Shown here: piece after piece, positions 11,501 to 21,559 of the stretch
Layout: each line of letters begins with the position of its first letter
Numbering within the stretch: position 1 is the first letter of the stretch
Origin: Piscicola geometra
Taxonomy: Eukaryota; Annelida; Clitellata; Hirudinida; Piscicolidae
Reading direction: 5' to 3'
Assembly: GCA_943735955.1 (NCBI GenBank)
Contig: OX030969.1
Location: 6,171,935-6,235,934, forward strand
DNA: 64,000 nucleotides
Program-made: the position numbers and the translations under genes
The notes under the pieces: generated by a model
Database searches by the model: none
Seen by the model: the letters and a program-made list of their open reading frames with translations, nothing else
Told to the model about the DNA's origin: nothing

Positions 11501-14500
11501 CAAAATTATTATCATTATTAAACTATATTAAATAAATAAAAGAATGAATGATTATAATATTTTTGTAAGTAATTGTTAAGTACATTATCACTATTTTTTT
11601 CAATGTTATTTTAGGATGAATACCAATAATATTAGGAATCAAGTAATTATAAATAATAGAGAAACATACCAGTAACATTAATATTACAATTAAAAATTAT
11701 TTTAAAAAATAAAAATGAAAGCTCATAAAAATATGAAAAATAAAAACTCATAAAAAGATGAAAAATAAAATACTCACGTTACGTATTCAGGGTGGATGAT
11801 AATTTTTATTATGCCTACATATATAGCTGTATTATTGTTAATATTATTATTATTATTATTATTGTTATTATTATAATTAATGTTGTTGTTTTCAGAGGCA
11901 GATTTGTCAACAGAACCAAGCATTACTTTGTAGGACTTGGGGTCAGCGTTTCTGGAGGAAAAAGAATAAAAATCGAGTTAAATAATTTTGAAGAAAAGAG
12001 ATTTTCATCATGAAATACAAGTTTGTTTTTTCACTTTTGAGTTTGTTTTTATTTAAATAACAGTTTTTTTTTTACTTATTCTAAGGTTCGTTTTAAGCCT
12101 CTGACACATTAAAAATAATTACAGCAACACTAACAACATTACCGACAACAACTAATGCAACAATAAAAAAACAAAAACAACAACACCCTTCCTCCCCCTC
12201 CCCCCCCCCCTCCACCCCCATCTCACTTGAAACAATGGGCAGCCGTAACCACGTGACGACGATCCACCAATGAGGCTCCGCAGAGTTGGGACCCACTCAA
12301 GTATAGGGCAGCTACCCAGGGCCATTGACCCATTTCCGAGTTGACCCCATTAATAACTCGGGCAACCGTGGGTGGGTCAGGAATGGTGAGAGTTAGGTGG
12401 ATTTGTGGTGGGGGTAGTGGTGGTGACAGAAAAGAGTCTGGTTGGGTTAAGCTTTGTTGTGAAGTTTGTGTTCGTGGTTGTGGTGTATGTGGTTGTATTG
12501 GTTGTATTTGTTGTAGTTGCAATTGTACGTTTTGTTGTGAAGATAGTTGTTGTAAGCTTTGCAGTGGTCTTCTTGCTGGATCCGTGACACCACAGCCTCG
12601 ATGAAGATATTTATTTAACTTTGAATGAAATTGAATCATTAAAAAATAGAAAAAATATTGGTTGAATGGCAAAAAATGAAGACACAGCTGTACAATTCAA
12701 AAAGATTATTTATTTTCAATAAGCAATTAATGAATAATCTAATAAAATTATTTTAAACGCAACTTTGTAATTTGTAAAACTCTAATAAATAAACTGAAAA
12801 AGAAAATAACAAAACACAATCAGTTATTAAATCCTAAACACTAGCACATCCCTAAACCTCTGGCTTGGCACTGGATAACAAGGGCTTTTTTGGAAGGGCA
12901 AACACTGATGGTGCATTTATAACCAGCATGAATCTCACTTGATTATTAAATTTTTATAAAATGTTTTAAAATATTACCTAAATATAGATTATTATAATTT
13001 AAAATAATTAATTTTTCAAATGAATATTATAAATAATTAACTGAGTTTGCAAGCAGCTGTCACGCACCTTTTAAGGATGCTAAACCTTTTGCTGTGACCT
13101 TGTTTAGAAATAGTAACGTAGTTGCTAGAGTTCGTATAGGTACTTTCGATTCTGATAGGTTTTCTGTGCAGAATGATGGAAAATAATTTGAATTTAAAAA
13201 GTTTTCACGAATAATTAAACGTTTTTAATTTAAAATAGTGGAAATTTATTCCTCATTTTATAATCATCATAATCATTACTACCTCTACCACGATGATCTT
13301 ACCACCATCATCATCATCATAACCTCCCCCCACACTCACCCTTGATACATCTGGTTGCATAATTCTTCAGCCATGCCTCCATCCACCCCATCCGCACAAA
13401 CACTCCCCCAACTACCAGCATGCAAAGCCAACACCACGTCGTCAGAATTGGTTTGGACTGGGGGGGGGGAGTTCAGACTTTAAGTTTTATGAGATAGTTT
13501 TTAAGAAAAATATATTTATTGTTTTTAATTAGTAACGTGTAAATACAATTATTAATAAATATTTATATTATTTAAAATTAATACTATACAAATTAATTTT
13601 ATTTTAATTAAATGAATAAAAATAAATTGTAAGATTTTAATTTATATAAATTAACTTTTAGTGATTAAATATAAAGTAAATATGAAACAGAATTAAACCC
13701 ACAGCAGTCTTTTTCATCAGCTCCATCACTACATTCCACCACCCCATCACATCTATCCATTATGGCCATACAAGGTACTGCATCTGTATACAAAATAATA
13801 AATTTTTTTAAAATGAAAAAATTACTGAAAAAACAAATATTAATAATAACTTTAAAAATAGAGACAAAAATAAAATAGATAGGTTTTTAGTAGTATTCCA
13901 GCCCATGCGCGCTGGTTATTTTACTTTAGTGAGTGAAACATAATCTCAACATTATTGACTTTCCAGCAAGATTCACCCTTTTTTCTAAACCACCCCTCCA
14001 CCCCCTCCCCCATTTTTCATCACTTTTTGTAACCCCCCCCCCATTTCTCACCACAGCCCTGCTCATCTTCCCCATCCTCACAATCTTCCTCTCCATCACA
14101 CCTCCACTCCCTCATCACACATCTCCTTGAAGATGCACATCGGAACTGGTTGTGCTCGCAAACTGGAAAAGAGGGTTGGTAAAGGGCGGAATTGAATGAT
14201 TCATTTGAAATTTAATTTAATCAGTCGATAGGTGACAGAGCATTAAAGTTGATTTTTCCCGAAAACATTTGATAAATACTAGTTACTAATATTTATTGAA
14301 TTAAAATGTTAGTATTACAAAAATAATTGTTTTGAATAAACAAAAAAAACTAAAATTAACTACCGCAAGTTTGTTCATCCGAAGCATCCATACAGTCAAC
14401 CACTCCATCACACCTCCTCCACCCCTCCACACAACCTCCACCCGCACACCTCCATTGGTCTTTGCTACAAGCTGATTTAAAGGATTTAAAAATATATATA

Positions 14501-15326
14501 AATAATAATATAATTATATTTTATATTTTCGAACAGTTAGAGAAAAATGAGTACTTTTAAATATTCGAAGATTTTGGGATTTTAAGAAAGTTCCAAGAAA
14601 AAAGTATTATTTTTTAGATTTAAAAAAAACTCAGCGCTACATACTACAATTGATTTCGTCAGCACCAGCTTCACAGTCGTTCACTCCATCACACCACTGT
14701 TCTACCAAAACGCATCTTGGGGATGATGATGATGATGGTGGAGATGATGATAATGATGATGTTGATGATGGTGATGATGATCATTGTATTAATAATTATG
14801 AGAATTATCTTTAAAAAAAAAAAAATGAATAATAATTATAAGTAATAATTAAAAACCATAATTATAAATAATGAATAATAAAAATAATAATAATATAAAA
14901 ACATACAAAACAAAAAAAATGAAACCAACTTAAAAGATCCAGGGCAAGAGATCTCTATGGGGGAACACTTTTCCAGCACACAGCTGCCATCCCTGATGCC
15001 TACGTCATCAATGATTACGTCACTACGCGGTGATTGGTCGGAGGTGACTGCTTGGAAGATGAGGCGGATGAGAGTGGGAGGGTCGGAGGAAGATGGGAGG
15101 AGGTTGATGGGGATGACTGCTTTTCTCCATACGGGTGATGATGATGATGCTGATGATGATGATGATGATGATGATGATAGTTGTCCTAGATTCTGGAACC
15201 AAAGAAGAGATGGAGTATCAGAATATTCAGAAGATAAGTACACCTGGATTGGTTGATGGGAGTGATGATGGTGATGATACAAATATATTTCAGTTTTATA
15301 TGATCCTCATTATCATCATCATCATC

Positions 15327-15357
<31 letters not shown>

Positions 15358-18300
15358 CCACCACCATCATCACCATCATCATTATCATCACCTTAAACTC
15401 ATATCTCCCGCTTCCGAGCATGACGTAATGGAGACTCAAGCAAGAGTTATTGTTGACGTAGAAAAGTCTGGAGGTTAGGACGGACGAAGAGTTAGGGGGT
15501 TGACCGCTTGAGTGGGATGCCAATACCCAGCCTGGAGGGGGATGGTGGTGGTGGGATGCGAATGAGGGGGATGGGATGGAGAAGGCGAGGGATAGAATGG
15601 ATAAGAACTAAAAGGAAGAACTTAAAATGTCAAAAATGTGGGATAATAAATAAATAGACAAACTTAATTAAGTTAAATTTATTAAATTAAACTAAACTCA
15701 CCGTTTGGACTTTTGAGAGTGAAATCAGTAAGAAAGCCATCGACACTACTATTACTAGCACCACCACCACCGCTGAAACTACTATTACTAGCACCACCAC
15801 CACCATAATCAATTCTGTTCAACCCAGCCAATGAAATCTCCCATGGGTGGTTGCTGTTCGCTGATTGGCTGAAGATGCACCAATCAGCTCTCTCGAAGGA
15901 GCACGTGATGGGGAGGGTGAAACCTTATTGGGTGGGTAATTGCTTTTTAATGAGATGGAACTCCCAAAGGCTTTCTTAATTCTTCATTTTTTAAACTATA
16001 AAACATCTTTTAAATAAGTAAAAATATATTTCTATAAGTAATATTCTCAAAAAGAATTAATTTTATTACAAAAACTTTTGTTGAATAAAAAAATTAATAA
16101 ACAACACACCTGGATTCACGGCACAGTTCACTTCATCACTGCTGTCACCGCAGTCATCTTTTCCGTTGCACACGACACTGTTCGGGAGGCAGTTCTGATT
16201 GTCGCTGCAAAGATGCCTGTCTTTCGGACAAGCCTTTGCTGTAGGAAAAAGTTACATTTTGTTAATAGTAATGATGATAATAATATATATTATAATACAA
16301 TACAACGTGGCGTAAGCCCGAATGAGCCACAAGACTACTACTACTACCAACACTACTACTACCAACACTACTACTACCAACACTACTACTACCAACACTA
16401 CTACTACCAACACTACAACTACCAACACTACTACTACCAACACTACTACTACCAAAACTACTACCACCAACACTACTACTACCAACACTACTACCACCAA
16501 CACTACTACTACCAACACTACTACTACCAACACTACTACTACCAACACTACTACTACCAACACTACTACTACCAACACTACTACTACCAACACTACTACT
16601 ACCAACACTACTACTACCAACACTACTACTACCAACACTACTACTACCAACACTACTACTACCAACACTACTACTACCAAAACTACTACCACCAACACTA
16701 CTACTACCAACACTACTACCACCAACACTACTACTACCAACACTACTACTACCAGCACTACTACTACCAACACTACTACTACCAACACTACTACCACCAA
16801 CACAACTACTACCAACACAACTACTACTATTAACACTACTACTACCAACACTACTACTACCAGCACTACTACTATCAACACCAACGTTTCCACGTTTCGG
16901 ACGCATCCAGTGGAGGACTCAGACAGATGGATGGATGCAGGTCGTTGGGATACTGAAGACAATCCAATGAAAGTCTACACTCGATGGAGATCCCTGAATG
17001 GATGGATGGATCATCACCATCATCATCACTATAACCACCATAACCATCATCATCACTATAACCACCACAACCACCATAACCATCATCATCACTATAACCA
17101 CCATAACCACCATAACCACCATAACCATCATCATCACTATAACCACCACAACCACCATAACCATCATCATCACTATAACCACCACCATTCCCATAACCAT
17201 CATTATCATCTCCCCTCCCCCACCACCACCACCCCACTCACTTTCACAAAATCTCCGACATGGTGGGATGTACACTTGACCATCTCCACCACCCAGGCAC
17301 TTCGGAAACGACAAAGAACAAAAAAACAAAGAACTATAAGTGCTACAATTTCTTTGTAAAACATGCTCCCAACTGAAATAAATTCTGGGTCCATAGATAT
17401 AATACAGTTTGTTTTCGTTTTCTGATTGTTCTTTGTTTTGCGGAAAAAGGGTTGTAGTATTTGAGAATGGTGATGATGATGATGGTGGTGGTGTTGATGA
17501 TGATGGTGATGATGATAATGATGATGAAGGGGAGAGTGATGATAATGATGGCAAGGATAAATCAACTGTGAAACCGTATCCAGTATCCAAGCAACGAGGG
17601 AAAGATATTGGCACGCAAGAAGCTGAAAAGCAAAATACGTTTAATAACTTGAATTTAAAAATAATAATTTTTAAGTATAAAATTAATTAACAATTTTCTA
17701 CTAGTATTGTTTTTTCTAACCTTTTTTGATTTTTCTCGCGGGAATATTTGCAATTTTTAAATTACTGAAAGAATTCTCTAGAGAATCTGAAAAATGAAAT
17801 AAATAAATATTTATAAAAAAAATCATCTTCTTATACTATATTTGGTTTGAATTTTAAAATCAATAATTCTATGACTGTTGCTGCTATTACTGCTAGGAAT
17901 ACTATAACCAATGCTAATAAAACAATAATAATCTTAATATTAAAAGAGGTATTAATTATAATAATTATATAATAATAATAATAATAATAAACCTTGAGTC
18001 CAAACATCATTATCAAGGTCAATGCGAGAGAAGAAGAGGGAGTTTTGCAAGCAGTTTTTCAGTATTCTATTTATTTCGTGTACCGTGTTTGTATTATTAT
18101 TTTTATTATTGTTGTTGTTGTTTTTGAGCGGTATTTTGTATAAATTCTGACTGGAAGGAATGCAATTCAGGTTTTATAGTTTTTAAACTTATCGAATTAA
18201 TTTGAAGAATTTAATTACCTTTTTAAAATTAGTTCAAAACTATTAAAGACAAAATAAATCAAACATGTTATATATATATATAAACTAAATATTCACATTA

Positions 18301-19960
18301 ATAAAAATTATTTTAAAGACAAATTCCAACTTTTCTAGTACTATGGGTCCCAACGTCAAATCGTGGGTGGAGTTTCGGAGGGCAGTGCTTATCTGGTTGA
18401 TTGGTGAGAGTTGGTTAGTTCAGAAAAAAATATTTTCACCACAAAATGATTAGAATTTTGCTTATTTTTGTTTTTAGTTTTGAAAAAAGAGTTGTATGGT
18501 GGTTAATAATGGAAGTCAAATAACCATTTTATGGAAGTGTTGTCTATGGGAAAAGTTTAAAAAATGCCAGTTCATTGAAGTTTTTGAAGTCTATTCATAC
18601 TCAAAAAATGTGTAATAAAAAGTTCAATAAAAAAATGTGAAGATTAAAATAAATTTCAAGCCACTCACCAAAGATGTCAGCTGTCCTTTCACAAAGTCTT
18701 CGTCGTTCGGCATTCCATCATTTTTGAGTCTAACATAGGCCAAGAAAGATTGGGGAAGGGGTATGGTGATGGGGAAGGTGGAGGGTGAGAGTGTGGTGGG
18801 AAAAGGGGGTAGTTGGGTAGAAGAGAGGGTAGGAGAGGGGGGTACAGAGTCACTGAAACGAGGGGGGGGAGTAGGGGGGTAAGGGAAACAGTGAAATAAA
18901 ATTGAAAAGTAAATTATAAGAAAAATTTATTCGCTGGGTATTTGAATTCATATTTATTCATCTTTTTGAGTAATTTTTGATATATTTATAATAAAGTATA
19001 TCAAACTAAAATAAGAATAAAAAATGTCAAAATCAAGTAATTTTTACCTGTTTGTAATCCTAGTTAAACCTTTAAAGAAAAATATATTATAGATTATTAT
19101 AATTTCAAAACTTCGAATTGATGAAATTCTGAACAAAAATATAATTTTTATTATAACAAAACAAAATTCACCTAATCCGAGGCCGATACTGAGGGAGATG
19201 ACGAGACAGAAAAAGAAAACAATCAGAAAAAAAATGATGATGGGAAAGATTTGCTTTTTTGGTTTTTCTTTGCTTGGATGGTTGAATGGATGGTTGGATG
19301 GATGGTTGGATGGATGGTTGGATGGATGGTTGGATGGATGGTTGGATGGATGGTTGGATGGATGGTTGGATGGATGGTTGGGTGGAAAGGCTTCAAACAT
19401 GATATTTTCTCTGTTTTTTGAAGAAAATGGATGTGCTGATGTTGCAGTCAGAGGTGGTGATGAAATTGTTGAGTATACGGGTGGTGATGATAATGATGAA
19501 GCTGGAAGTGGTGACGATGCGAGTATTTCGAAATAGGTGTGTGGTTCAGAAATGACAGACATCTTTCCTTCATTTTCGATATAGGCTTCATTTGTGTAAT
19601 GGTTGTTGAGATGGTTGTTGTTGAGATGGCTGTTGTTGAGATGGCTGTTGTTGAGATGGTTGTTGTTGTTGTTGTTGTTGTTGACTGGAATGGAGGGCTA
19701 GATGGAAAGAATGTAAAACTTTCAGTAAGTGTGGATGTTAATTTTTTGGAATGGTTGGAGAAAAAAAATATGTGTAAGTGATAGAGTAGATGGAGTAGTT
19801 GAAGGGAATGTTAGATTGCTTTTAAAATAATCAATTTATTTTAAATAAAAATCACTAAATAGGTAAAATCTTTAATTTGAAAAAATATAAAATATTCTAA
19901 AATAAAAATTGAAAATTATTAAATATGAAAACTTACCAAGAATTCGGCAGGGTTCGACAT
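1092..19960 (-). CDS. Giant type II transmembrane mosaic serine protease with two protease domains (corin/enteropeptidase/polyserase-like)
   Basis: Seen: 48 coding exons, 5' to 3': 19937-19960, 19172-19697, 19048-19069, 18669-18852, 18331-18392, 17993-18150, 17721-17786, 17242-17622, 16886-16993, 16110-16238, 15702-15923, 15392-15531, 14930-15243, 14645-14715, 14364-14471, 14052-14162, 13703-13783, 13340-13457, 13068-13163, 12858-12904, 12227-12596, 11778-11951, 11205-11455, 10898-11034, 10556-10715, 10306-10419, 9669-9815, 9323-9436, 9001-9115, 8546-8685, 7919-8047, 7256-7417, 6951-7093, 6690-6782, 6233-6362, 5820-6011, 5267-5362, 4897-5031, 4581-4664, 4272-4382, 3864-3974, 3524-3640, 3146-3368, 2824-2936, 2338-2535, 1919-2117, 1522-1667, 1092-1286. 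Phases agree at every junction if one base in the T run at 3338-3345 is discounted; the total is then 2,422 codons. Domain order (approximate residues): tail, TM 158-184, SEA, Frizzled 348-510, LDLa, MAM 554-765, four LDLa, SRCR, protease 1 from 1070, LDLa, MAM, LDLa, MAM, LDLa array 1783-2064, SRCR, protease 2 from 2168. Inferred role: cell-surface proteolysis with the catalytic domains outside. An alternative is two adjacent genes, but the second half has no start or TM of its own, and a strong GTGAGT donor joins them. Confidence 0.85.
2824..3368 (-). other. SRCR-like domain 2 and activation segment of protease 2, with an apparent one-base frame shift
   Basis: Exon 3146-3368 reads [14 protein letters not shown], then [11 protein letters not shown], close in pattern to the enteropeptidase SRCR. 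Exon 2824-2936 ends the domain ([19 protein letters not shown]) and carries [12 protein letters not shown]. The phase from the preceding LDLa exon is wrong by one base at the only usable AG (3369-3370). Discounting one base in the 8-T run at 3338-3345 restores both the phase and a sensible SRCR start (TNNFIFIKK). This is either an assembly homopolymer error or a real lesion. Confidence 0.75.
3524..6011 (-). other. LDLa modules 8-13 and one unassigned Cys-rich exon of the large protease
   Basis: Exons 5820-6011, 5267-5362, 4897-5031, 4272-4382, 3864-3974 and 3524-3640 encode LDLa modules ([75 protein letters not shown]). The first carries a poly-Asn insert between cysteines. Exon 4581-4664 ([18 protein letters not shown] core) has five cysteines in 28 residues and no LDLa acidic box; its family is unknown to me. 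Every exon is phase 1-1, as in exon-shuffled modules. Confidence 0.87.
5374..5662. repeat. Purine-rich GGA/GAA array in a protease intron
   Basis: Imperfect (GGAGAA/GGAGGA) run filling most of the intron between exons 5267-5362 and 5820-6011. Read on the minus strand it supplies the long pyrimidine tract before the acceptor of exon 5267-5362. Confidence 0.9.
6233..8047 (-). other. LDLa module 7 and MAM domain 3 of the large protease
   Basis: Exon 7919-8047 is a divergent LDLa module: the acidic box reads [16 protein letters not shown] and the DxSDE core is weakened. Exons 7256-7417, 6951-7093, 6690-6782 and 6233-6362 form a MAM domain: [11 protein letters not shown], then [16 protein letters not shown], then ADWVEVEVQ, ending [14 protein letters not shown]. 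All junction phases close (1, 1, 0, 0, 1). Confidence 0.85.
7560..7915. repeat. CAACAACCCACC-type tandem repeat in a protease intron
   Basis: Imperfect array of CAACAACCCACC/CTCC units between the MAM 3 and LDLa 7 exons. It ends within a few bases of the GTGGGT donor of exon 7919-8047. Confidence 0.9.
8104..8430. mobile_element. 5'-end relic of a piggyBac element inside a protease intron
   Basis: TTAA at 8104-8107 is followed by CCCATTAATGCATA, one base different from the terminal repeat of the intact element at 37248. Similarity then runs for about 320 bases through shared blocks (GTTATCTTGATTATATTTAT, TGTTTCGATATTCTGATTTT, CTCGTGAAAAAAAGTTAG). The ATG of the first coding exon of the intact copy reads AGG here. 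No transposase body or right terminal repeat follows. The right boundary is approximate. Confidence 0.85.
8546..10419 (-). other. LDLa module 6 and MAM domain 2 of the large protease
   Basis: Exon 10306-10419 begins at phase 1 directly after protease 1 ([12 protein letters not shown] ... [13 protein letters not shown]). Exons 9669-9815, 9323-9436, 9001-9115 and 8546-8685 form a MAM domain: [14 protein letters not shown] at the start, [11 protein letters not shown] in the middle, and [14 protein letters not shown] at the end. A Trp codon is split across the 9001/8685 junction, which supports those splice sites. Confidence 0.85.
8705..8995. repeat. ATCC/ATGC tandem repeat in a protease intron
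   Basis: Mixed array of CATCCATGCATCCATT units filling the intron between exons 8546-8685 and 9001-9115. It leaves only a few bases beside the donor. Confidence 0.9.
10556..12596 (-). other. Serine protease domain 1 (S1 family) of the large protease
   Basis: Five exons (12227-12596, 11778-11951, 11205-11455, 10898-11034, 10556-10715). A Gln/Pro-rich linker leads to the activation site [11 protein letters not shown]. The triad is present: [16 protein letters not shown], and GDSGGPLMC, the serine exon starting at 10715. The oxyanion-loop sequence [17 protein letters not shown] aligns without gaps to trypsin and puts Ala where trypsin has Asp189; the segment after it (VYSFLSNGC...KPPVY) replaces Gly216 and Gly226 with Leu and Pro. 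Trypsin-like specificity is therefore unlikely; an elastase-like or narrow pocket is an inference. A poly-Asn loop lies in exon 11778-11951. The domain ends HRAWIKKQ and splices on through a GTGAGT donor at 10555. Confidence 0.9.
12858..13457 (-). other. SRCR-like domain 1 of the large protease
   Basis: Exons 13340-13457, 13068-13163 and 12858-12904 read [26 protein letters not shown], then a linker and [19 protein letters not shown]. This is the divergent SRCR seen before the protease domain of enteropeptidase and corin. Phases 2 and 2 close exactly across the three exons. The final CG starts the segment that should be disulfide-linked to the protease after activation. Confidence 0.78.
13703..14715 (-). 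other. LDLa modules 2-5 of the large protease
   Basis: Four exons (14645-14715, 14364-14471, 14052-14162, 13703-13783) encode LDLa modules ending [48 protein letters not shown] and [16 protein letters not shown]. These acidic boxes are the calcium-binding signature of the family. The fifth module is short and lacks the first cysteine pair, so it may be degenerate. Confidence 0.88.
14930..16238 (-). other. LDLa module 1 and MAM domain 1 of the large protease
   Basis: Exon 16110-16238 is an LDLa module ([16 protein letters not shown] acidic box). Exons 15702-15923, 15392-15531 and 14930-15243 form a MAM domain: it opens [11 protein letters not shown], carries a GWVLASHSS step, and ends [13 protein letters not shown]. 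The last exon also holds the first two cysteines of the next LDLa module. Low-complexity inserts (a duplicated GGGGASNSS and a poly-Ser run) sit in loops between core strands. Confidence 0.85.
16329..16880. repeat. 15-bp minisatellite (CACTACTACTACCAA) in a protease intron
   Basis: About 36 units of a 15-bp period with scattered substitutions (ACC for ACT, AAAC for CACT), lying between LDLa 1 and the second Frizzled exon. Long ORFs over it are artefacts of its period being a multiple of three. Confidence 0.93.
16886..17622 (-). other. Frizzled-type cysteine-rich domain (two exons) of the large protease
   Basis: Exon 17242-17622 starts [10 protein letters not shown] and ends with [11 protein letters not shown]..., then IPPCRRFCE; exon 16886-16993 continues [21 protein letters not shown]. 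The PPCRxFCE motif and Cys spacing match the Frizzled CRD seen in corin. A Ser/Pro/Thr-rich low-complexity loop, built from GAT-type triplets, interrupts the domain between its early cysteines. The phase is 1 at both ends, as expected of a shuffled module. Confidence 0.82.
17008..17205. repeat. CATCATCATCACTATAACCACCATAAC tandem repeat in a protease intron
   Basis: Higher-order array of CAT triplets alternating with CACTATAACCAC/CATAACCAC blocks, between the two Frizzled exons. Confidence 0.9.
17721..19960 (-). other. N-terminal cytoplasmic tail, signal-anchor TM and SEA domain of the large protease
   Basis: Seven exons (19937-19960, 19172-19697, 19048-19069, 18669-18852, 18331-18392, 17993-18150, 17721-17786). 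The start MSNPAEFL is followed by GTAAGT. Exon 2 gives an Asn/His-rich, then Ser/Pro-rich tail, an NHPS repeat, the basic stop KEKPKK, and a TM segment ([20 protein letters not shown]), as in a type II membrane protein. After a Pro-rich stem, [11 protein letters not shown] and [15 protein letters not shown] resemble a SEA domain, which in this protease family lies just outside the membrane. Weak points: the 22-nt exon, the GTTGGA donor at 18330, and the lack of a clear final SEA strand. Confidence 0.72.
19262..19382 (-). repeat. Coding 12-bp minisatellite: NHPS repeat in the cytoplasmic tail
   Basis: About ten units of GGATGGTTGGAT-type sequence (+ strand). On the minus strand they encode the residues NHPS in tandem just before the basic KEKPKK stop and the TM segment. 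The array lies inside coding exon 19172-19697 and keeps its frame because the unit is 12 bp. Confidence 0.85.
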
Positions 19961-21471
19961 TTTATAGAAGTTAAAAAGCGTTAATTAGATTTTCAAGGCT
20001 ATTAAAATCTGCTGATCCATGAAATTACTTGATTAAATCTCAATTAATCAATAAAACTGATTATATAAAATTAATTTATGTTTTAATTAAAAGATAATTA
20101 ATGGACTGTATTATAGTAATAATAATTGGTTTAATCAGAAAAAACATTTCATTACTTGTTTTCAAGAATAATCCAACTTGAGTCAAAACGGATTTTTTCA
20201 AATAATTTTTAACAAACTTGATAAAAATACTACTGGTATTTATGAAACTGTCAATATCAGCATACCATTATCCTATTTATAAGTCATAAATATATCATGA
20301 TTATTAGAGTTATCTTAATCACCTGTTATCATCATCATCATCACCAGCAATTCATTATCATGATGATCATCATCATCACCAAGTCATGATTATCATTATC
20401 ACCTAGCTTATCACGCCAATATCCGTTCTCAACTTCAACACATCCTTGCCCTCTCAGCTGTTAAGGACTTTTCAAAATGTTTAGAAACACAAGTTATGCA
20501 CCTCGGCTGTTTGTCTTAAGTCTTATACTCTAACTTTCAACCGCTTTTTTATTCCTTTTTTATTACATTATTATTTTTTATTATTGCTTTTATTTTATTG
20601 TTGTTTATTTATTTATAATTTTAATAAATTTTTTTAATTTTTTGGTTTTAAAAATGTAATGTTGAGAATTTCTTATTTTTGGTCGCCTTACCTGTTCAAC
20701 TTTAAATGACACTGCAGTTCTCATTGAGCTACACTCATAATTGATATTTTAGGCATCATTATCACTACCCTCTTCCCCACCACCATCATCCTCACCACCC
20801 ACACTACGAACATCATTATCACCCTCATTATCATCATCACCATCATCATCATTTAAACTCAAATAAATAAATCAAATTACATTTTTACTGAAATTAAATG
20901 AAATTAATGTTAATTAGGTAGTTTAAAAAAATATTTAAAAAAAATTTCAAGTAAAAATTTGAATTCTCGAATTGATTCAAACTCTTCAGTAAACACTACA
21001 ACTGCTTGTCAGTAAAATTAACATATGTATCGCTTCCTTATTTTCTCATTATTACTATTATTATAATTATTAATATAATTATTAATTATGAAAAATTATT
21101 ATTATTAATAATAATATAATTATTAATTATAAAAAGTTAATATTATGATTATATAATTAATATGAGATTTATTATTTACTTAACTATTCTATTTACTACT
21201 ATTAAGAAGAGGTTTACAACACGATTTTTATTTGTTACATTTTATTATTATATTAATTTTGATTATTATCAGCTATCCATTATCATTATTTTTATTTACT
21301 ACAATTCTTAAATATTAATATTATTATTATTTATATTATATTATTTTATTTCAATTTGAGAGCTTTGTTTAGAATCAGCTACCCATGCAATAGAAGCTAT
21401 GACAATCCACTCGTTGTTAATGCTATTTACAATCGTGAGGAGGTGCTAGTAATGATCGTGAAGTGGTGGAA

Positions 21472-21559
<88 letters not shown>

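Noticed and set aside
12866..12960. Start of the last SRCR 1 exon further upstream at IHAGYKC
   Set aside because: That acceptor lacks a pyrimidine tract and its phase does not fit; the CAG before 12904 closes phase 2.
16329..16880. CRISPR-like look of the regular 15-bp array
   Set aside because: No unique spacers; a simple tandem repeat in an animal intron.
16078..17359. Long + and minus strand ORFs rich in Tyr/Gln/His, Thr/Asn, Val or Ser
   Set aside because: They are translations of the 15-bp and CAT minisatellites in protease introns; the real exons here are the Frizzled and LDLa ones on the minus strand.
17837..17892. Possible extra SEA exon reading [16 protein letters not shown]
   Set aside because: It has an acceptor and a donor and looks like a last SEA strand, but including it breaks the phase with exon 17721-17786, whereas the direct splice 17993 to 17786 closes.
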